64,000 bases of DNA from Porites lobata (lineage: Eukaryota; Cnidaria; Anthozoa; Scleractinia; Poritidae): the NCBI GenBank assembly GCA_942486035.1, contig CALNXK010000177.1, positions 826,001-890,000 of the forward strand. Reading direction: 5' to 3'. The notes beneath the pieces are model-generated. The model saw nothing but the letters and a program-made list of their open reading frames with translations. It was not told the DNA's origin and made no database searches. This document shows, piece after piece, positions 25,001 through 36,700 of this stretch (the first letter of the stretch is position 1; each line of letters opens with the position of its first letter). The position numbers were made by a program, and so were the translations under genes.

Positions 25001-28000
25001 TTGGGCTGACTCCTCCATATCTTATTAGTAGTACAGACATTGTTTGCAAAAGGCACCAGTGAGAATAAATTACCATATTTACGTCCCCTCACGGAGATAA
25101 GACCAGCCATTTTATGTGGTCATCCACCGTTTGCAGAGCAAAGGCATTACTTTCTTGCCCAGTTGCCTGAAGACCCAGAGTACTGGTCCAGCCATGCAAC
25201 CTGCCACTTTGAAGACCAGCGTCCCATAAACTGAACTTACCCTTTCGTGGTTGCCATGGTGATGGATAAAAAATGATTGCCTGTATGTTTGTCTTTATTA
25301 CAGGGTTGGATCGAATGTGTAGGATGTGCCGACAGAGCCTGTTATGATCTCTCAGTTCACACAAAAGCAGCCGGTGAACGTTTGGTCGCTCAAGTTGATC
25401 TTCCTCAACCTGTATCCTTCTAACCGTTTAGGTTGTAGACTGTTTCCATTTTAAACCAAGGTTTTCTTGCTCTTTAATGGTTGCAATCCCCCAGTAAAAC
25501 CATGGACCCATCACGTTGAGGCTGGTTTTACTAACCTGCGGAACAAGCGTTTCCGTGCGGTTTCGGAGCAAGGAACGGGATTTTCGATTTTGGCCGCGTG
25601 AAAACTTGAACGAGACACAAAGACCGCGCGAAAAATGGGGCGAGTTAAAGAGCTCTTGTTCCAATTTTCGCACGGCCAGAACCTTTCTTTCATCTTAAGG
25701 CCGGTTCCACAGTTTTTCCGGTTTCACGGTGTTTCCGGTTTCACGGTGTTTCCGGTTCCACGGTGTTTCCGGTTTCACGGTGTTTCCGTACCATGTGACT
25801 GTTAAGCTACAAAGCGCCTTTCTCTTTGCCTCCCTGTTCTCATCCGCAATTGCTGTAAATCGTTCTTTTTTTCTGATTGACTGTTCTTGTTTTGGCGCGA
25901 AAGATAAGTCAGTTTATAAACAACCTTCAATCTATCGTATCATATCTAAAGGATGGACGCTGAGGTCTGCCGATGGTCTTCTGACTCAATGCAAGCTTTG
26001 CAGAGCATATAAAAGGGTTTTATAATTATGCGTTTGTATTAGCCTTGAATCATAACTTTAAGGAAATGGTGGACGTGGTAGAGATCGTCCCTGAAAAGCC
26101 TACCATTGGAAAAGCTTTCAAGAAAGAAGGAAAAATTGTTATGGACTATCTGGCGCAGAGGGACAAGGATAGCGTGAAAGAATTTGAAGACAAACTTAAT
26201 GAAAATGGGTGAGAGTAACTGAATAAAAAGTTACCATTCTCTAGACTTGAGAATCTGACACATTTGGGTACCGAAAGAGAATTCAGATTAGGAAATGTGG
26301 GCGATATTTCTCTCTCTTTCTCTTTTGTGGTTTGCAGTTCGTTGCAAGTTTTTTTTTTTTATTTCTCCGAGAACTTTTTCTCGCGGCGCCATAGTGAGAA
26401 ATCCGTGCGAGCAAGGTACGCGCGCCATGCATGTTACCCGCTTGAGTAGCCAATCAGAACACAGGATTTGCTTATCTTGTCCGCTTGCGGAACCAGCCAT
26501 TTAACAATAAGCAATAGAGAGGTTTTCGGTTAAAAGTCCTCAAACTTAAATCCAAGATTATTATATCGGCCAATTGAAATAAACTTAAATGCGGAGATCA
26601 CCAATAATTTAAAGCAAAACATGTATCTTGCACTGAAAAAACGTGTTGGAGCGAATGATAATTAGTTTTAGGTTTTGTTCAAGTTACCGCTGATTAATAG
26701 AGAAACTGACGCGAGATTGTTTAGCTTATCGCAGGGCGTGGTGGAAAAAAATCAAACAATCAAGAAATTGTTTTTTGGCATAACGAAAAACCATTCTATA
26801 TTACTGTGGTTTATGTCATGTTTTCTTACTCAGAGAGGCAACCATAACTGTAGACTCAAAAGAATTCATCATTCAAAAGTCAATGATCAGGGAAATCAAA
26901 CGATACCAAAAGGAAGTCCATGGTAAGTGATGGATAACGGAATAACGTCCTAAGTTTTAATTAACCATTATTCCTCGAGCCCAAATGGGCTCTGAGTCAA
27001 TAGCTCTTGAGGCTGACGGCCAAATGGGCTACTGACTCAGAGGCCATGAGGGCGAGAGGAATAATAGTTTTAGTAAAATCCAACTAGTGCATATTATGAA
27101 AACTTCTCTTTTGTCTTTAGACGTCCGGTGTATATTTGCGAAAAAAAAGTACCTTACCAATTTTATAGCCTAAATTTCTAGGAGTAGTCTGATTTTTTTC
27201 AATTGTGATCTCTTAGTCTGACTGTTCGTCATTGCTAGATCATGTCTGTAATCGAGTTGTATAGTGGCTAACGATATGAATAGATGACCAACAGAAAAGG
27301 TTGCAAAAAAGTAATAAAACGATCGGCTGAGAGAAAATGCTTTGATCTTTTATCAAATTCTCTCAACTAATTTTTTAAGGAAATGCATGGAATTCAGTCT
27401 GGAGAATTTTTATGTGGAGGAAATTTTTATCAGCAATGTTATTGAGTTATGTATCCTTGTATTTTCTTCAGTCCGTGACGTGGAACCTCACGTGATAGAG
27501 CCTTCTTTTGGAGTGGGGAGAATCATGTACTCTGTCCTTGAACATAACTTTCAAATCAGAGAAGGAGACGAACAAAGAACGGTATTGTTCTTTCTTTGCT
27601 TCTTACCCTCTCACAATCTAGACCTTGTGTATATCTATAGCCAGTGACACACGATTTAACTTTTTTGATCAACAATAGTTGCAGCTCTTGTTGAACGGTG
27701 TATCATCCCATGCTGAATGTTACTAGCCTGAGTGGGAAGAGGAAGGGGGAATCTGAGCGTGCGAGTGCGCGAGGGGCGCGCAAGGATGGGAAAAATAGTC
27801 CCCATCCCTTCGTCTTTTAACGCGTACCACGCAGGCCAGGATGTTACGAACGCCATTCAACATGTTGAAAGTTGCTGAACGACGATAGAAATAGGCTACT
27901 ATTTCATGTAACGAGTTGCAACGACGCCTAGCCTACGACAGCCAGTCTTTAAAAAAAATGGGTTTGTTTATACAACTTTAAAAAGCTGCAACATCTTTTG

Positions 28001-30055
28001 CTGTGTTAAACTATCCTTGTTTCACTGGTTGCAACACAAGCATTAGCAAGGGCAACATACCCAGTCACAGTAAGCAGCGTGTGAGAATGAAGAAGGGGTA
28101 TCTTGGATAGAAGGTGTAAGAATAGGCTGGGGTGGGGTGAGGTGGAGGGCTGAACGGACACTCAAGTAACCCCTCCCCCCCGTCCCCTGGACAGGCCAGA
28201 GACTATCAATCCGCATCATTTTTTTTTTCGGGGGAAGGGGGGGAGGATTGGGGGTAACTTCTTAACAAGAAGCAAATTATATTTAAGCAGTTTGAACATG
28301 AATTATTGAGGGGAAGTAACTGATTAAAAGGTTTTGTTTGTCTTGTTTAGTGGCTGTCTTTGCCGCCTGCAGTCGCTCCAGTCAAATGTTCTGTTCTTCC
28401 ACTCAGCAAAAACAAGGAATTTGTTCAATTTGTCAAGAAACTGTGTAAGTAATCCCGTCTTTCGTTTCAAATTTGATTTAGTAAATCTAGATGCATTTCC
28501 AGTAATATGAAGATTCTTAAGGTTTGAGTCTACTTTTGCGGGAAATGATCATCGCGCAAGTGCTAAGTCCAAGTAATAGCTCTTAGTCTTGAGTTGTCTT
28601 TTAGGGCTTTGATTGAGGAGTGGAGTACTGGGGATTAGAACCCATGCTCCCCTCCTCAGACCCCTCCTAATTTTACTTTTCGGGTGGAGAGAAGCGACAA
28701 CCGGAAATACGTCTGCGTTCGAAGGCTACTAAAAAAAACCCATCTTCATTTCTATTCTTTGTTCATATGAAGTTGTTGTCCGAAGGGGATAACAGGATTT
28801 TTTTATTGCCAATAAAGTTTTTAAGTTACCCCTTTTCAATTCGAAGAAAGAGAAATTTCATGCGTTTTTTAAAGGTTTTCTCGTAGTTGTGTTTCACAGT
28901 TTTGCATGGTAAACTGTTTGTTCAAGAAATTAAATTTTGTGAATTCTTTGCGTCGTGGTCTTAGCTCTCATTTCAATTTTCTGTCTCCTTTCTCCTTTTT
29001 TTCTTCCCCATTTCTTCAACACAGCAACCTCTCTAACAGAGCTAGATATTTCCCACAAAGTGGACGATTCAAGTGGATCGATCGGCCGCCGTTACGCGCG
29101 TACGGATGAGATTGCCATTCCATTTGGCATCACAGTGGACTTTGATACTGTAAACAAAGAGCCACACAGTGCCACTCTACGAGAAAGAAACTCTACTCGT
29201 CAAATACGCGCCGAGGTAAACGATTATTGCTTAGTTTCAAACCAACAAAGGCTGGGTACGAGTCGGGTTATTATGGGATAAACAACACGAGACCCATGTA
29301 GTCAGAAAGAGCACATTTGAGGTTAGCAATATTCTCAAGTCTGGTATTTATCAGGCTTATATTGAACGAGATACAGCCATTCAAAAACTACAAAATTTAT
29401 TAAGAAATGTATAGACGTCCGGACGGTGTGTCCTCTAATCCATACATCTTTTATTGATTTTCAAGTTTTTAAATAGCTGTTAAATTTTGGCCCGAATGCG
29501 ATTGATACCAAATTTAAAAATTTTCCTAATCTCAATGGGCTCTTACTTACTATGTGGGTCTCGTGTTATTATCCCATAATAAGCCGACTCGTACCCAGCC
29601 CTCCTTGGATCGAAACTAGGCAATTAACTTACATTGTCTTGGCAATACACAACTGTTTAACATTTTTCGCTCGGGAAAGTTCAACCATAATCAATGCCAG
29701 GGATTTGAAAGCAGTGGGTAGCAGCTTTCGCTGATTCAAAGTCTACCGTCTGACCGTTTTTCTGCGTTTTGCTTTGTTTTTTGTTGTTGTTTTTTGTTGT
29801 TGTTGTTGTTTACAAACGTCTGCTGACGCCGTTTCTTTCGCTTCAAAATCTCAGGTGTAACTAACTTGAGTATTTTGTTTCGTTGCGGAAACTTATAATA
29901 ACAATAATAATAAGCAAAAGGAATTGTATTTTGTTTTTGTTTAGATTGAGGAGCTTCCGTCTATAGTCAACAGCCTTGTCCGCGGCAAAGTCACGTGGCC
30001 GGAAGTAGAGGCCAAATATGGTCTTTTCGAAGGACAGGAGACTGGTGCTAAGTAG
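16004..30055 (+). CDS. GARS1: Glycyl-tRNA synthetase, cytosolic and mitochondrial forms (17 exons)
   Basis: Exons: 16004-16255, 18818-18919, 19142-19244, 19768-19909, 20400-20488, 21290-21366, 21554-21699, 22555-22704, 23087-23249, 24288-24452, 25304-25411, 26063-26208, 26834-26922, 27472-27581, 28351-28444, 29025-29215, 29945-30055. All phases close. It charges tRNA-Gly with glycine as a class II dimeric enzyme. An N-terminal WHEP helix hairpin lies in exons 1-3. Then come the core entry YGVAGLYDYGPSGC (exons 3-4), class II motif 2 (FRNEISPRSGLLRVREF, exons 8-9), the Cys-rich insertion (HYACDCWDAE and GWIECVGCADRACYDL, exons 10-11), motif 3 (VIEPSFGVGRIMYSVLEH, exon 14) and the anticodon-binding domain (SGSIGRRYARTDEI, exons 15-17). 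From ATG 16190 the product is 683 aa, near the human cytosolic form. The in-frame ATG at 16004 adds 62 Arg/Lys-rich residues, a likely mitochondrial presequence, giving 745 aa. Poly(A) signal candidate: AATAAA at 30760-30765. Confidence 0.96.
16662..18333. mobile_element. TIR element with TTA flanks, split by a Penelope-like relic (GARS1 intron 1)
   Basis: The left end GGGACTGGTCAAAAAGTATA and right end TATACTTTTTGACCAGTCCC are inverted copies, each bordered by TTA (16659-16661 and 18334-18336). Inside each end are G-rich GGGGGTGGGTCATG repeats (16680-16790 and 18186-18275). A 3-bp TTA duplication fits PIF/Harbinger-type elements (TWA targets). The 1.4-kb middle is foreign and holds the reverse transcriptase remnant at 17250-18180, so a small MITE was probably interrupted later. 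Confidence 0.7.
17250..18180 (-). pseudogene. Penelope-like reverse transcriptase remnant
   Basis: Read leftward, broken frames contain LRLILKENFFHFSGKHYLQ directly followed by HGTAMGTKTA, the diagnostic block of Penelope-like elements. After a frame change come DIEAFIEQASLHHPTNEFTA and the HFTSCHPPNVKK block, then KGEALRILRKNSSETTFEEN in another frame. These follow the order found in Penelope-like proteins downstream of the RT palm. The YxDD region and the N-terminal half are missing, and at least two frameshifts are present. It is a dead fragment in antisense orientation within intron 1 of GARS1. Confidence 0.75.
19257..19665. mobile_element. hAT-like MITE with 8-bp target duplication (GARS1 intron 3)
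   Basis: The element begins ATACCTGCCAAC and ends GTTGGCAGGTAT, and is flanked on both sides by the perfect 8-bp duplication GCAAGTAC (19249-19256 and 19666-19673). It is 409 bp long with no coding capacity, and holds CTCCCGG/CCGGGAG stems near the right end. An 8-bp duplication fits the hAT superfamily. It sits just 12 bases downstream of the exon 3 boundary of glycyl-tRNA synthetase. Confidence 0.88.
20017..20229. mobile_element. piggyBac-like MITE, copy A (GARS1 intron 4)
   Basis: The ends read TTAACCCTTTAAGCC and, at the right, GGGCTTAAAGTGTTAA, with TTAA borders followed by CCC as in piggyBac-type elements. The interior (TCTCATTTGTCACGCCTATT, TTGATAAAATATCAAGC, CTTGTAATAGC on one or the other strand) is shared in inverted orientation with the copy at 41693-41906. 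Confidence 0.8.
21014..21249. mobile_element. MITE in GARS1 intron 5
   Basis: TTATTTAAACAGAGTCAAGC at the left is matched by the complement of GTTAGACTTTGTTTAAATAA at the right. An inner hairpin (TATGCTCTATTGAAA at 21102 with its complement ending at 21150) sits in the middle. No coding capacity. Confidence 0.6.
21686..22040 (+). repeat. Degenerate repeats of the exon 7 splice-donor sequence
   Basis: Exon 7 ends CATTCCTGG and the intron opens GTAAGT. Downstream, variants of CATTCCTGGGTGAGTGG recur near 21750, 21925, 21950, 21975 and 22020 (for example CATTCCCAGGTAAGTGG), at irregular 25-70-bp spacing. They look like decayed tandem copies of the donor junction itself. Confidence 0.5.
22345..22526. 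repeat. 92-bp direct tandem duplication (GARS1 intron 7)
   Basis: Copy 1 is 22345-22436 and copy 2 is 22437-22526. Both begin ACCAGTAGAAACAGCAGTTA and end CATCATAATT, with only a few small differences, so the duplication is recent. Confidence 0.9.
23832..24043. mobile_element. piggyBac-like MITE, copy C (GARS1 intron 9)
   Basis: Ends TTAACCCTTTAAGTC and GGGCTTAAAGGGTTAA carry TTAA borders and CCC termini like the copies at 20017 and 41693, but the interior differs, so it is a related subfamily. Its segment GAGAAAATGCTTTGATCTTT is repeated at about 27331-27430 in intron 13, marking a partial fourth member there. Confidence 0.75.
25701..25785. repeat. 17-bp minisatellite, five copies (GARS1 intron 11)
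   Basis: The unit CCGGTTTCACGGTGTTT is repeated five times head to tail with one to three substitutions in the first and fourth units. Confidence 0.9.
26967..27065. mobile_element. Hairpin MITE (GARS1 intron 13)
   Basis: ATTATTCCTCGAGCCC and GGGCGAGAGGAATAAT are near-inverted ends of a ~100-bp palindrome-like element that also contains two CCAAATGGGCT boxes. Confidence 0.65.
29223..29624. mobile_element. Foldback element with ~90-bp arms (GARS1 intron 16)
   Basis: The left arm (GGCTGGGTACGAGTCGG, TTATTATGGGATAA, ACACGAGACCCA) is matched in inverted orientation by 29540-29624, with about 200 bp between the arms. Similarity extends outward to ATTGCTTAGTTTC / its inverted partner. No coding capacity. 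It starts only 8 bases past exon 16. Confidence 0.75.
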
Positions 30056-30769
30056 GCTGGTCAAATATAACTGCAATGAAACAATATCGTAGCTACTTAG
30101 CTACTTAACAAATGAACTGTCACAACCCAAGCTGAGGAGAAAAAGTATCATTTAGGTAAAAAAAAATTCAAGAAACTGAAAAACGAGCACAGTAAGAATA
30201 AATTGTAAGGACAGTTGCTTAGCAACTGCAATGACGCACACATTTTTCTTGCCTAGGGCCAAAACTGATGAAGAGGAAAAGGATCGGATTTTTGCCATTC
30301 TCGCATAAAAACCGCCGGAATGTAGCCTTCGTAGCTGGGACACGGCTGGATTAGAGTGCGCAAGTGCCCCACCCCACCTTTCTGGCGGCCAATTCTTCTT
30401 GCTGCTTTACAGCCAAATTCATTCCAAGGATGCTTGTGTGGTCGTTGTTTTGTCAACAGTCACAGATACTTACGCTGACTTCACCTGTTGATATTAATGT
30501 GTTAACCAGAAGTGCATTGGTTCTTACCACAAAAGATTCTTTGTTTCATTCGATTCAAATTCGAATACCAAAAACAATGTTTGTAAACAGTCTCCTCTAC
30601 CACCAGCTACGGAGGCTGCCGGAAATTCTAATACTCGATTGGTTTTCTTCCTTAGAATTCGCTTTTAAGTCTGTACCTTTTTTTAACAGTATGGCAAGAA
30701 TTCCTGTGATAGTGCCCTTTTATGGTGCTTTTTCCCTCAAATATATTTAAAAAATTAAAAATAAATATT

Positions 30770-33718
30770 GAAATCGATACCGGACTATCTTTTTCTCAAG
30801 ACGTTTCCTCATCACGGACCCTGAGTTCCTTGTCTGAGATGCCAGCCTGTGAACGTACTGCTTATATCATGAAGGGCTAAGCTTTATACGGAATGAGACA
30901 CGAAAAACTGGCAAAGAAAAAGGAGAAAAAATTACCTTGATTTATCGGGTATTTTTTTGGGACCTTAATTGGGGTATTAGGTGCGGTGCAAGCAGACTTG
31001 TCTCTCGAGACCTGGATAGGGAACTTGCGGGCGAGGAAAAGTGCATTGTGTCGAATTGTGGCTTCGCCGGCTCGCGCTTCGCCGCAAAATTTTCCCCAAA
31101 CTCGCACAAGAGGGCCTGCTCCCAGGCTACAGCATATCCAGGCGATATGATAAATAGATTAAGGAAACCCTTATGGAAGCCATTAAGGATGCGTGCCCTA
31201 TAACTGAGTTCCGGTAAAAGTTCTCGCTACGTGCGCGTGGGCGGGGACGTGGGGTACACATAAAGTAGACTTGCGTGACCATGTGTGCTGGTCTGGTTTA
31301 TTGATCTTGGCAAATTAGATCAGACAGGACAACAAATATTGAAAACCGTAACCCTCCGCGCGGCAAGCAAACCGGAGATTAGGCAGCTGTGACCACAAGT
31401 GTGCATGTGCGTGGTTTGTTGTTGCCTTTGCTCTCCTCAAGAAGAACAAGATCTACAGGTGAGAGGCAAGTAGAAATTTTAGAGATCGGGTGTATTTTTG
31501 CGCAACAATTTTTTTGAATGATCGTAGAAAAGCTGGTCATCTCTGCAAGTTTTTCTGCCGGCCTAGAATCAAATGAGCAAGGTAGTCAGCGATTGCGAAT
31601 TGGGAACACATGTGTATACACAGTATTCAGATGTAAACAATTGGAGGACGCCTTTTTCTTTGGCTATAAAGCATACTCGTTTACGTCTTAAGACTGTACC
31701 AGCCGTGATTACCCCATAAAGACCACAAATACGGAGTTCTATGGAGCTCTCCACGTTCCCGTAGAATTCCATATGTCAACATGACAATTCATTGTTCCTA
31801 ATGAAGCCGGCTCAGATCAGGTAATATGTTGAATGATATGTGTGCGGGAAATTCCGTTTCTTGAGTCCTTTTTGAAAGGAAATTGTTATAATGAGGGAAC
31901 AAAAACAACTGAGATTTGTGGTTGGAAAGTAAATAAATAATAATTTCCGGAGATCTTGTCGCGGGCGCCATGCATGGCTGGTACACAAATTAATTATGTT
32001 CACTTCACCTTAAAATAAACATGGCGATAGTGGCTGGTGGGTACGTTTGTTTTATAAATACAATGTAATTGTCCATCTTTTGACAAGACAAAAAAAACTA
32101 AGGCTGCGTATCGTTTGTGAAGTACATGCAAACAAACTGGTTCGTGTTTTGCTGTAGACCCAATTTTAAGAACGTACTTGAGGTATTTTGATATTGAAAA
32201 GTTCAAAAAGCACATGGGCATGCCTTGTATGTAGTTGTGCGGAAAGCCTCTCCGGTTAAGTCAGGAATTTTTTTCAGCTTCCTTTGATATATAATTGTAC
32301 GTGCAGCGAGAGCCGTTTAATATACGACTTGAAACTACTAGGAAGACAGAACAACAGGAGAGCGTGTTGACGGCTCTTATTAATAATATTTTCGCCTTTT
32401 AATATTTGTTTTTATAATGGCCCTCCGCCTTGGCGGTATCTATTAAGTCGTATCATAAACAGTTTCAAACATTCCGCTTTGAACTACATTGCTGTCAATG
32501 TTTCACAATGTCTCCAATGCTCTAGGCGTAGTTATTTGATATGGTGGAATTTTGCAACCAGACTTACTCATCCAGAGCAGTTTATGTAACCATTGTTCAC
32601 TGTTATATTGCCTAGGGAGGGGGCGGGAAAGCGGTTCACCGGGGCTAACAAAGGCATGTGTTATTTACGATTTTCGAAAGGTTCACAAAACTATCAATGA
32701 AAGAAATTTCAAGAATGGCATGAAATTTGGACTGTTTATAGAGAGGTAGTGAATGCAAAGCACGTCACAAACTCTCTGTGAATTGAAGGCCTGAACGACC
32801 CATATCCTCTGATCAGTGGCTGATGCCAAAGCATAGCTCTCCCCGGTTATACTTTCAAACTTTTTGTATTTGTCTTTGAATTCAAACCAAGCTTCACTAG
32901 ATGACAATATAAAAACAGGGTCCAATATACTTATCATTCGTTGTTTACAGCAGTTCTCGTTTCTGGTAATAAAAGGCCAATACCGTTGAACGCTCCTCAA
33001 TTGAAGGGGAGGAGATAGTTGGAGTTGAACGGGGGCTCGAAATAACCAGCATAGTACAAAAGTACCAAATGTTTGCTTGTAGCCTTTATTAACCGAAAAT
33101 TTCAAAGTAGATTAAATTAAAAGTTCAGTTAATCTTTGTAAGGAACCTCTTAATGCATTCCCGCAAATAGATTCAGATTAGATAATACATTTTAACATGA
33201 AGTCCATAGGCAACAAAAATTAGTTTAAATAATGGGGAATTCATAATAGCAGAGCTGGAATTAAACATAGTAGAACGACACAAAAAGTGTGGCAAGGCTA
33301 AGGAAATGAACTTTAGTTCGAATAACTAAGGTCATCCGTATAACCTCCACCCGCTTGTAACCGCTCAGTGGTAGTAGCCAACTCGAAAGCTTGGTTCCTT
33401 TGGCTGCTACACACTTTTTTTCCTTTGTTATGTTCAATTCAATGTGTAGTTAGCTCTGTTTTTACTTCTTCTTTTTTTCTTATTGTTGTTGTATTGTAAT
33501 TGAATAAGTGGGAATAAATGAACTTGAACTTGAACTTAAGAATGAAAAGCGGGGGGTCATGTAGTGTCGCGCGCCCACTAAAAAGCAAATATCTTCCACT
33601 TTTATAGTCTTTGCGTGGTGTTTTGAAGCTAACAAATGCACAAACGTAGTACTATTTCTATAACTGTTTTGTGTCAGAAATCCAATCTCTTCTTGTTTGT
33701 GTATGTATTTGTTTCCAG
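30770..33718. other. Intergenic region between GARS1 and the SLC6 gene
   Basis: I recognise no gene. A leftward frame at 32683-33105 (140 codons) has no recognisable motif. The sequence around 33340-33540 ends with GGGAATAAATGAACTTGAAC repeated short units, resembling the 3' tail of a non-LTR retrotransposon (low confidence). A non-coding first exon of the SLC6 gene is likely somewhere here, because an acceptor AG precedes its start codon. Confidence 0.4.
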
Positions 33719-33720
33719 AC

Positions 33721-36700
33721 ATGAACACTCTAGACAGCGGATCTGTAACGTTTACTTTGGAGAGAAAACCCGAACATCATGAGGAAAAGCCTGTCTTTGT
33801 AGTAGAAAAGGAAGGCCGAGATCGTTGGAGCAGAAAAATTGAGTTTTTGTTCGCGTGCATTGGTTTCTGCGTAGGATATGGAAACATGTGGAGATTTCCA
33901 TACATGTGCTTTAAAAATGGAGGCGGTAAGTATTGATAGGTTTATTCACAAAAAACACAGCACATGATAAATTTCTGAGTGGGGAAGAGATCGGAATCGA
34001 AGCCGAGTATACTTTTGAGCTCTGGCCACCAGCGGACGCTTTTTAACCGACGAGCTTCTAGGTGGGGAAGGGAATCGAAAGAAAGGAATCGAAGCCGAGT
34101 ATGCGATTAGGCTCCGCTCAAAATGAACGCTTTCTAACATTCGAAGCATTGAAAACGTAGAAAACATTTAAAAGGCTGGCAGGAATAAGTCATTAAACAA
34201 AATGATTGAAACTATGAGACAGCGCAACAAAAGGAAACTCCCTTCATATTTTTCACCGGCTTGCTAAACAGCTTAGAAAAGCTTAAGAAAACTCTCAACA
34301 GAATTTGCAAACTAGGCGCAGTTTACCGTCCAGTTGTACTATGTCATGAATAGAGAACTAACTTAAGTATTTTTCCTCAGTACTGGTGTCAGTGATGATC
34401 TGTTTTTCGTTTCTGCAGGGGCATTTTTGATTCCTTACCTACTCTTTCTGGCCTTTGGAGGGGTACCGATTTTTTTCCTTGAACAATGTGTGGGACAATT
34501 TACTCAGTCAGAACCAGTGCACGCCTGGAACAAGCTTTGTCCGTTGCTCAGAGGTAATTTGTACCCCTCTTGCCTTAAATCGCCATCATCTCGATTAAAG
34601 TGGCTGACGATATTTACTATTTTGGAGACCTACATACTCTGGCGGATCCAGGAAAGGGGCCCGGGGGCCCAGGCCTCCCCCTTATTTTTAGACCAAACTG
34701 AGGCCCGAAAGGGCGAAAACACTTTTTTAGAGACCGCCCCCAACCCTTATCTGAAGGTCTGGGTCCGCTACTGGCATGTACTAAAACCTGAATGAGTCTT
34801 ACTCTTAATAAGTGCATTCCTTTTTTCCTTAGGAATCGGTTTTGCAAGCATCGCCGTCTCATTCCTGGTATCAGTCTACTATAACGTTATCATGGCGTGG
34901 TCTCTGTTTTACTTCTATCAGGCTTTCAAGAAGGATATTCCATGGGTGGGATGTCATCACCCGTGGAACACACCAGACTGCTATGTCTACAACGCTTCAA
35001 ATCCTAATGCATCCGGGTCTTCCCCTAGTCGGGAATTCCTCGTGTAAGTTGTTTTAGACTGTGTAGCTTACTTTCAGTGGGCCACTTCACAGATGCGTGC
35101 TGTGTATCCTGGCCTTTGAGTGAAAGTGAGGCAGGAGATTCCTTGTTTTCTCTGTTTGCCATTTCGATTTATTATTATGTTAATGCGATGAGAAAAAAAA
35201 TGCGGTAAGTGATGTTTCTACTTGTTATGAGCAGTGTTTCAATCAGAGACTTTTTACTGGGGCCGTAAAAATTAAGGATCAAGATCATGCGTGTCATAGA
35301 GGCTGGCGAAATATCGTCACGGAGCACAAAACGACATAACATGCATGCAGGACGGTATAGTCATTAACGTTTTTTTGTAGAGGTGGTTTTAAAGAGTCTG
35401 CGTAATATGGGAGGTAAAGATCGCTGGTCCACAAAGCGAGATTGAAGCTGGACCAACAAGCAGTCGTAAACTAAATGTGGAAGTTCAGATCATACTTTAC
35501 GTGACTGGTAATAGAAGACCACGTAAATGGATGTCCCGTCTCCGACATGCTCAAATGCTCTTCCTAATCTTTTAGGGGGACGTTCTATGTCATTATCAGA
35601 GTTGTTTATTTTATCAACAGAAAGGAAACGCTGAAGATTTCCAGCGGGATTGATGAACCAGGCTCTCTCAATGTACCTATTACAATCAGCGTGTTAGTGG
35701 CCTGGATACTAGTTTATTTCTGTATATGGAAAGGCGTGCGAACCACTGGAAAGGTGATCACATGAAGAATAACTAGGTTTGGCTGGCTATTAGCTATAGT
35801 TGCTTCTCCCACCCCTGAGTTTACTTGTTTAGAATACCATTCATTTCATACAGGGGTAAAATTTATACACGCGTACTAATACATGCATGCTTCGAAGACC
35901 ACTGATTCCACCAAAGGAATGCACAGAAATATCCTGACTAGAATCTGATACATTTCTCGCCGAGAAACTCACACGGCAACAAGCAATTTGTCTCTATAAT
36001 TTATCCCTATGATTGATTAATTGAACTGAGTGCGCATGTTGCAATACCCTCTTTGAAAAATGCTGTAGAATTCGCTTTTAGCCCCGGTGCAACCCTATGG
36101 GATGTAAATGACTCCACGGGGACACCATCTTGCATCAAAACACCTCATTAAAAAAACCTGAGGTTATTTTGGTATTATTTGCAGGTTGTGTACGTAACAG
36201 CCACAGCGCCTTACGTTATCTTGGTGATCTTGTTTTTCCGAGGGGTCACCCTACCTGGGGCTAAAGATGGACTGGTATTCTACCTTGTTCCCTCTTGGGA
36301 GAGACTTGCCGACCCAAAGGTACAGTATTGACTAGTGTTATTTGCCATTTAAGAAAAGAGAAGGGAATTGGGGCCGAAATGCGTCCCACAATTGATTCTG
36401 GGTTCGTTACTGGAGACGCGCCGGTGCGCTATTGGCCAAATTTTTTCCTTGTCCCTCGTAACAATCCCAAAAGTCCTTGCGAAACTTAACTCGGCTCAGT
36501 TTCCTTCTGGATTCTAAGGTGACGGGTGGTTGTTAGAGGTATCTTTAGCTGGTGAGATCCTAAATCTCGGTAGTATCTCTTTTAATCTGTTTTTCTCGTG
36601 GTACGATTGATTTCTGAACTGGTCATGGTAAAATACACTTTCAACTTGAAAATGGATGCGTTGTTTTAATATGTTCACAAGTACTAAAACACTTTCTAAC

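Noticed and set aside
32683..33105. 140-codon minus-strand frame upstream of the SLC6 gene
   Set aside because: No recognisable domain, signal or splice context; composition fits a chance frame.
33697..33720. Upstream in-frame Met for the SLC6 protein
   Set aside because: A CAG acceptor at 33717-33719 lies between it and the Met at 33721, so it is probably intronic.
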